From Hemicordylus capensis (Eukaryota; Chordata; Lepidosauria; Squamata; Cordylidae): a DNA stretch of 64,000 bases. The translations under genes and the position numbers were made by a program. The DNA is taken from the NCBI RefSeq assembly GCF_027244095.1, contig NC_069671.1, forward strand, positions 434,001 to 498,000, written 5' to 3'. Below the pieces are notes generated by a model, which had not been told where the DNA came from, searched no databases, and saw nothing but the letters and a program-made list of their open reading frames with translations. Shown here piece after piece: positions 60,331-64,000 of this stretch (position 1 is its first letter; each line of letters starts with the position of its first letter).

Positions 60331-63300
60331 CTGCAGGCTGCTGCCGGCCATTCGTCAGGTAGAGCGGTGCAGTGGTTGGAGTGCTGGACCGGGGAGACCG
60401 GAGTTCAAGTCCTCCTTCAGCCAGGAGACTTGCTGGGTGACTCTGGGCCAGTCACTTCTCTCTCGGCCTAACCTGCCTCACAGGGTTGTTGTGAGGAGAA
60501 ACGATAGTCTGTTCTGGGCTCCTTGGAGGAAGAGCGGGACACGAAATGTAAAAAATAGTCAATAGAGCTGTGCAGTAAAGCCGGCCACCCGAGCTGCAGC
60601 TGGGAAGCAGAGGCAGCTGCGCTTCCTCGGTTGGGTGCTGCCCCCCCGCCCCCCCCCCCACTCCTCAGGATGGCTCTTCCCCAGCAGCAGCCACCCCGCC
60701 TGGCCTGGCAGGTCTCCTTCAGGAGGGGCCCCGCAGGCAGCGTCTCTCCCTCCTCCTCGGCCCTCCTGCCCAGGGGTGGCCAAGCGGCGGTTCTCCCGCT
60801 GTGGCTGGACTACAACTCCCATCATCCCTAGCTGGAATGGTGGGAGTTAGGGTTGCCAACTGCCCCCCATGACGCAGGGTGTCCCTCGTTTCAGGGATGA
60901 AATGTCGGTCCCTAGAGGGACAGCATTTGCCCCTCATTTATTCAAGAGCATCTAATTCAGTTACATAGACGTCAGTGATACTCGGGATCTCGATGACCAC
61001 GGTGCATACACCTTCCTGCCAGCCAGCCCCCCCCCCAATTGTGTCCCTCATTCTGGCCATGAAATGTGGGCAACCCTAGTGGGAGTTGGACTACGAGCCA
61101 TGGGAGAGCGCTTGCTGGGCCACCAACTGCCCTGCCCTCCCAGCTCACTCTCTGACCCCAAAGGGGACAGGTTTGGGACTGAGATGAAAGTCGGAGCTCA
61201 CAGGAGAGACTCCGCCAGCTTCCTATGCTGCAGTGCCCAGTCCACGCTCTAAGTAGGCTTCCGCCATCCCTGCAGTGTAGCCAAAATGCCAGCCCAGTGG
61301 GCCTGTTTGCCATCAATCCTTGTACACCGCTGCGGTCATCATGTTTGACCCCACCCGTGGCTCTGTATGGGAGCAAGTGCCAAAATTAGTCATTTTGACA
61401 CTCAAAATCTCCGATGCTAAAGAGACCAGTGTCTGGCTCTCGTGTCCATGTGTAGCATTTGATTTCTGGTATCTGAATGTTGAACTAACTCTGATAAAGT
61501 GAGTTGAGTTTGAGGGCCGGGAGTTGCCGGTGTGAGATTTGTGATGGCCTTGTTTGCACATGCAAATCATTGCTTGACTTTTATTTATTTGATTTGATTT
61601 ATTTGATTTTTATACTGCCCTTCCAAAATGGCTCACAATTAAAACAAAACCATAAAAATCAGTTAACAATTAAATCAAAAATTATAAAACAACAATTAGC
61701 AATTAAAACATCATAAAACAGCAATTAAGCAATCACAACAACAATCACACAACGGCTTTTGCGGTTCTGTGTGTGTGTTCATGTGCACTCAGATCCCTTT
61801 AAGGCCAAGGACTGAAAAGTACATTGTTTTGGATAAAGGCTCTGCATCTTAGAAGAGCTGGTTCCCTGAAGTGTTCACATCTGTCAAGATTCTGAACTCG
61901 TGCCCAGGGACAACGTGACCCATATGGTGCTCTTCCATATCTCTTTGCCTTGTTCAAAGGAATACGAGATGACCGTGTCGGCCTTCCCCGCGTCGGATTG
62001 CGCCTCGGATGTCGAGCCAGATCTCCGGGAAATGGTTCGGGCCCAGAACAAGAAGAAGAAGAAGTCAGGGGGATTCCAGTCCATGGGTGAGCAAGGGGTG
62101 TTTGGGGGGCTGGCCGATCTAGTACCTCCTGGGGGGGTCCTCCTGGGGTTTGCAGGCAGGCTGCGTTTTCAGGCATGCCTCCAAGTTTTCTCTGGCACCC
62201 CATTGTGTCAGGATGATACTAAGTTCTCCAGGACTTGATAAGGTTTTCTTTGGATGTGGGAGCCACACGATAGACGCTCGGCACAATTACTGGACTTAGG
62301 GGCAGGCAGTATGGAGGGGGAGACTGAGTGGGCTTCTCTTTATCCTCTTTGCAAGCAGGAACAGACAGAGCTGCCTGGGAGAAAGGGAGCTCTGATTCAG
62401 CCCCTCTGCCTCTGAATATCTGGGCGCCACGGCTCAGCTCCTAGGCTCCCTGGCGCCTGACCAGCCCTGTGCGGCTCACTCTCTGTCTAGAAGTCCAGAC
62501 TTTTGTGGGGTGGGGGTCCTGTGCCGCCCCCGGGCCTCCCCGGGGTGGCCCTCACGGAACTGCCTTCTCTCCCAGGCCTGGGCTATCCTGTGTTCAAAGG
62601 GATCATGAAGAAAGGATACAAGATCCCCACCCCCATCCAGAGGAAGGTGAGCTCCTCAGACCGCCGCGGCTCTGCTTCGCCCCGTGACCGGGATGGGGAC
62701 CACCGTGGCCTCTTCGTCGGTCAATGCGGCTCTTCGGCCAAAACATTTGCTTATTCAGTTAGAGACAGGTTTGGCCGCCCAAAACAGGCCCCCGATGAAT
62801 CGGGCAGGGCAGGTTTGAGAATGTGTTGGTTTTGTTTTTTAAGTTGCCCTTAAAAAGCTGCAGGTGGGGAAGAGGCATCCTCTCTTGTGGGCCAGAGAAG
62901 GGGCAGGCCTCTTCTGAGACGGCGCCCACTGCAACAGATCCCTGCAATTGAGAGAACATGTTTTCATAAGCAAGTGCTTGCAGATTTAATCCATGGTGGG
63001 TTTTTTCTCTCAATCGAGTCACCGCCTGTAACAGGGATTCCCAGATGTATGTGTGTTTGTTTATTTGAAATATTTCTATATTGCTGTTGACTACAACAGG
63101 AGGTGTGGTTGACTACAACTCCCCTAATCCCCAGCCAAAGGCCCTTGCAGCTGGGAATGCTGGGAAATGTAGTCAACGACCTCTGGCAAGCACTGGAGAC
63201 AGGCCCCCCCCCCACCCAAGACTGAGCCACATGCTTGCAAACGGGGCTCCCTGCCTGGCTGGCCTGGCCTCTGCTGACGCGGGGCTGGCTTCTTTTGCAG

Positions 63301-63489
63301 ACGATCCCTGTGATTCTGGACGGCAAGGATGTGGTCGCCATGGCAAGGACAGGCAGTGGAAAGACGGCCTGTTTCCTCATCCCCATGTTCGAGAAGCTGA
63401 AGGCGCCCAGTGCCAAGACAGGCGCCCGGGCCCTCATCCTGTCCCCCACCCGGGAGCTGGCGCTGCAGACCCTCAAGTTCACCAAGGAG
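60039..63489 (+). CDS. DDX54: DDX54, DEAD-box RNA helicase, N-terminal exons (partial)
   Basis: Exons: 60039-60119, 61960-62086, 62576-62646 and 63301-63489, joining in phase to 156 residues; the gene continues beyond the window. DDX54 is a nuclear/nucleolar ATP-dependent RNA helicase linked to rRNA processing and nuclear-receptor corepression. Seen: a basic N-terminus ([17 protein letters not shown]), [19 protein letters not shown], the upstream helicase block [19 protein letters not shown] with the Q-motif Gln91, motif I ARTGSGKT (108-115) and motif Ia PTRELALQ (142-149). Exon 2 uses an AAG acceptor. The segment before exon 2's conserved part is shorter than in human, so a small N-terminal exon may have been missed in 60120-61959. 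Confidence 0.92.
60326..60640. repeat. GC-rich palindromic repeat, copy 5, split by a SINE
   Basis: The left arm CTGCCTGCAGGCTGCTGCC, CATTCGTCAGGTAGAGCGG ends near 60373. The right arm AGAGCTGTGCAGTAAAG, GGAAGCAGAGGCAGCTGC starts near 60562. A SINE fills the centre. It lies in the DDX54 intron just past the CpG island. Confidence 0.65.
60366..60562 (+). mobile_element. tRNA-derived SINE (second family), inserted at a palindrome centre
   Basis: Head GCAGTGGTTGGAGTGCTGG (A box) and GGAGTTCAAGTCC (B box); body TGGGTGACTCTGGGCCAGTC, CACAGGGTTGTTGTGAG, TCCTTGGAGGAAGAGCGGG. GAGCGGTGCAGT and GAGCTGTGCAGT flank it, probably as a target duplication or the two palindrome halves. Confidence 0.75.
60795..60852. 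repeat. Palindromic element of the ACTACAACTCCCATC family, partial
   Basis: TGGCTGGACTACAACTCCC with ATCATCCCTAGCTGG, facing a short GGTGGGAGTT arm. DDX54 intron 1. Confidence 0.6.
61575..61745 (-). repeat. LINE 3' tail (L2/CR1 type)
   Basis: On the minus strand it ends GCCATTTTGGAAGGGCAGTA followed by a TATAAAAATCAAATAAATC tail, the usual 3' end of reptile L2/CR1-type LINEs. AT-rich; DDX54 intron 1. Confidence 0.55.
63096..63190. repeat. Palindromic element with a ZNF143-like site
   Basis: GTTGACTACAACTCCCC faces GGGAATGCTGGGAAATGTAG, then TCAAC. On the minus strand CTACATTTCCCAGCATTCCC is close to the ZNF143 consensus. DDX54 intron 3, about 110 bases before exon 4. Confidence 0.6.
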
Positions 63490-63774
63490 GTAGGCCAGAG
63501 ATGCAGCAGGTCTGAGACCAAAGGGGCCCCAAAAGGCCTTTCGTGGCTTGCTCTCAGAGGCAGGCATGCTGGTCCTCGTGCCATGCCAGTAGAATCGCGG
63601 GGGATCCGCTGTTGGCATGTGGAACATACCGCCACAAGGCTTTGTGAGGAGTAAAGCAAGTGGCACGTAGTGATATAATAATACCTGATGTAGTCCTCTC
63701 AGCCTGAGATCTCCTGAGTGATAATGTTTTTTAACATTCATTCTCCTTTTAATTTCTAAAATTTATAGTTGTAG

Positions 63775-63980
63775 TTGTTGTTAAATTTTATATACCGCCT
63801 TTCATCAAAAACAATCCCAAGGCGGTTTATTTATTTATCATGGTTTTTGTGCCGCCTAATATGTACTTCTCTAGGCAGTGTACAAAATTTAAAATATTTA
63901 AAAGTCAACGCAGATTGAAATACACAGTAAAAGCAATAGGACAAAACAGTTATTAAAACAATTCACATCTCCTACGTCCG
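63775..63980 (-). repeat. LINE 3' tails (L2/CR1 type), cut by the window edge
   Basis: TTATATACCGCCTTTCATC and CCCAAGGCGGTTTATTTATT, followed by TTTGTGCCGCCTAATATG. Two such tails seem joined, both minus strand. DDX54 intron 4. Confidence 0.5.
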
Positions 63981-64000
63981 TACGTGGAGTTGGCTTAGAG

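Noticed and set aside
58511-60362. Long plus- and minus-strand frames over the RITA1/DDX54 promoter
   Set aside because: The CpG island is stop-poor; the only supported coding parts are RITA1 exon 1 (59186-58888) and DDX54 exon 1 (60039-60119).
1-64000. CRISPR array, operon or bacterial-type system
   Set aside because: No regularly spaced direct repeats with unique spacers; gene structure is eukaryotic with phase-consistent introns.

Overview
This is vertebrate nuclear DNA. It shows split genes with GT-AG introns, CpG-rich promoters and dense interspersed repeats. The repeat spectrum suggests a squamate reptile (lizard or snake): CR1/L2-type LINE 3' ends, a SINE with a 5S-rRNA-like head, tRNA-derived SINEs, and palindromic elements containing ACTACAACTCCCATC. 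The species cannot be named from the sequence.

Five protein genes lie in alternating orientation: SLC8B1 (+, last two exons only, ends 1817), TPCN1 (-, 46340 to 7065, complete, 27 coding exons, 841 aa), IQCD/DRC10 (+, 51882 to 56740, 4 coding exons, 427 aa), RITA1 (-, 59186 to 57160, 2 coding exons, 278 aa) and DDX54 (+, from 60039, first four exons found, continues past the right edge). From established knowledge this matches the mammalian SLC8B1-TPCN1-IQCD-RITA1-DDX54 block. All exon phases were joined by hand and agree.

Layout: 1-1817 SLC8B1 3' exons; 1818-7064 tail-to-tail spacer with both 3' UTRs; 7065-46340 TPCN1, whose introns hold most of the repeats; 45.9-46.9 kb TPCN1 CpG island; 46.9-51.8 kb repeats plus a compact promoter near 48.6-48.9 kb carrying a palindromic RFX X-box, probably for IQCD; 51.9-56.8 kb IQCD; 57.2-59.2 kb RITA1; 58.7-60.3 kb CpG-rich head-to-head promoter of RITA1 and DDX54; 60.0-64.0 kb start of DDX54.

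The genes do not form one pathway. SLC8B1 is a mitochondrial Na+/Ca2+ exchanger, TPCN1 an endolysosomal cation channel, IQCD a component of the axonemal nexin-dynein regulatory complex, RITA1 a Notch/RBPJ and tubulin regulator, and DDX54 a nuclear RNA helicase. No unmistakably new protein system is visible. The least explained structures are non-coding: a GC-rich palindrome family (five copies), an AT-rich element of about 1 kb with long inverted arms, a DNA transposon nested inside a SINE with its TA duplication intact, and ZNF143-site-like palindromes spread through the locus.
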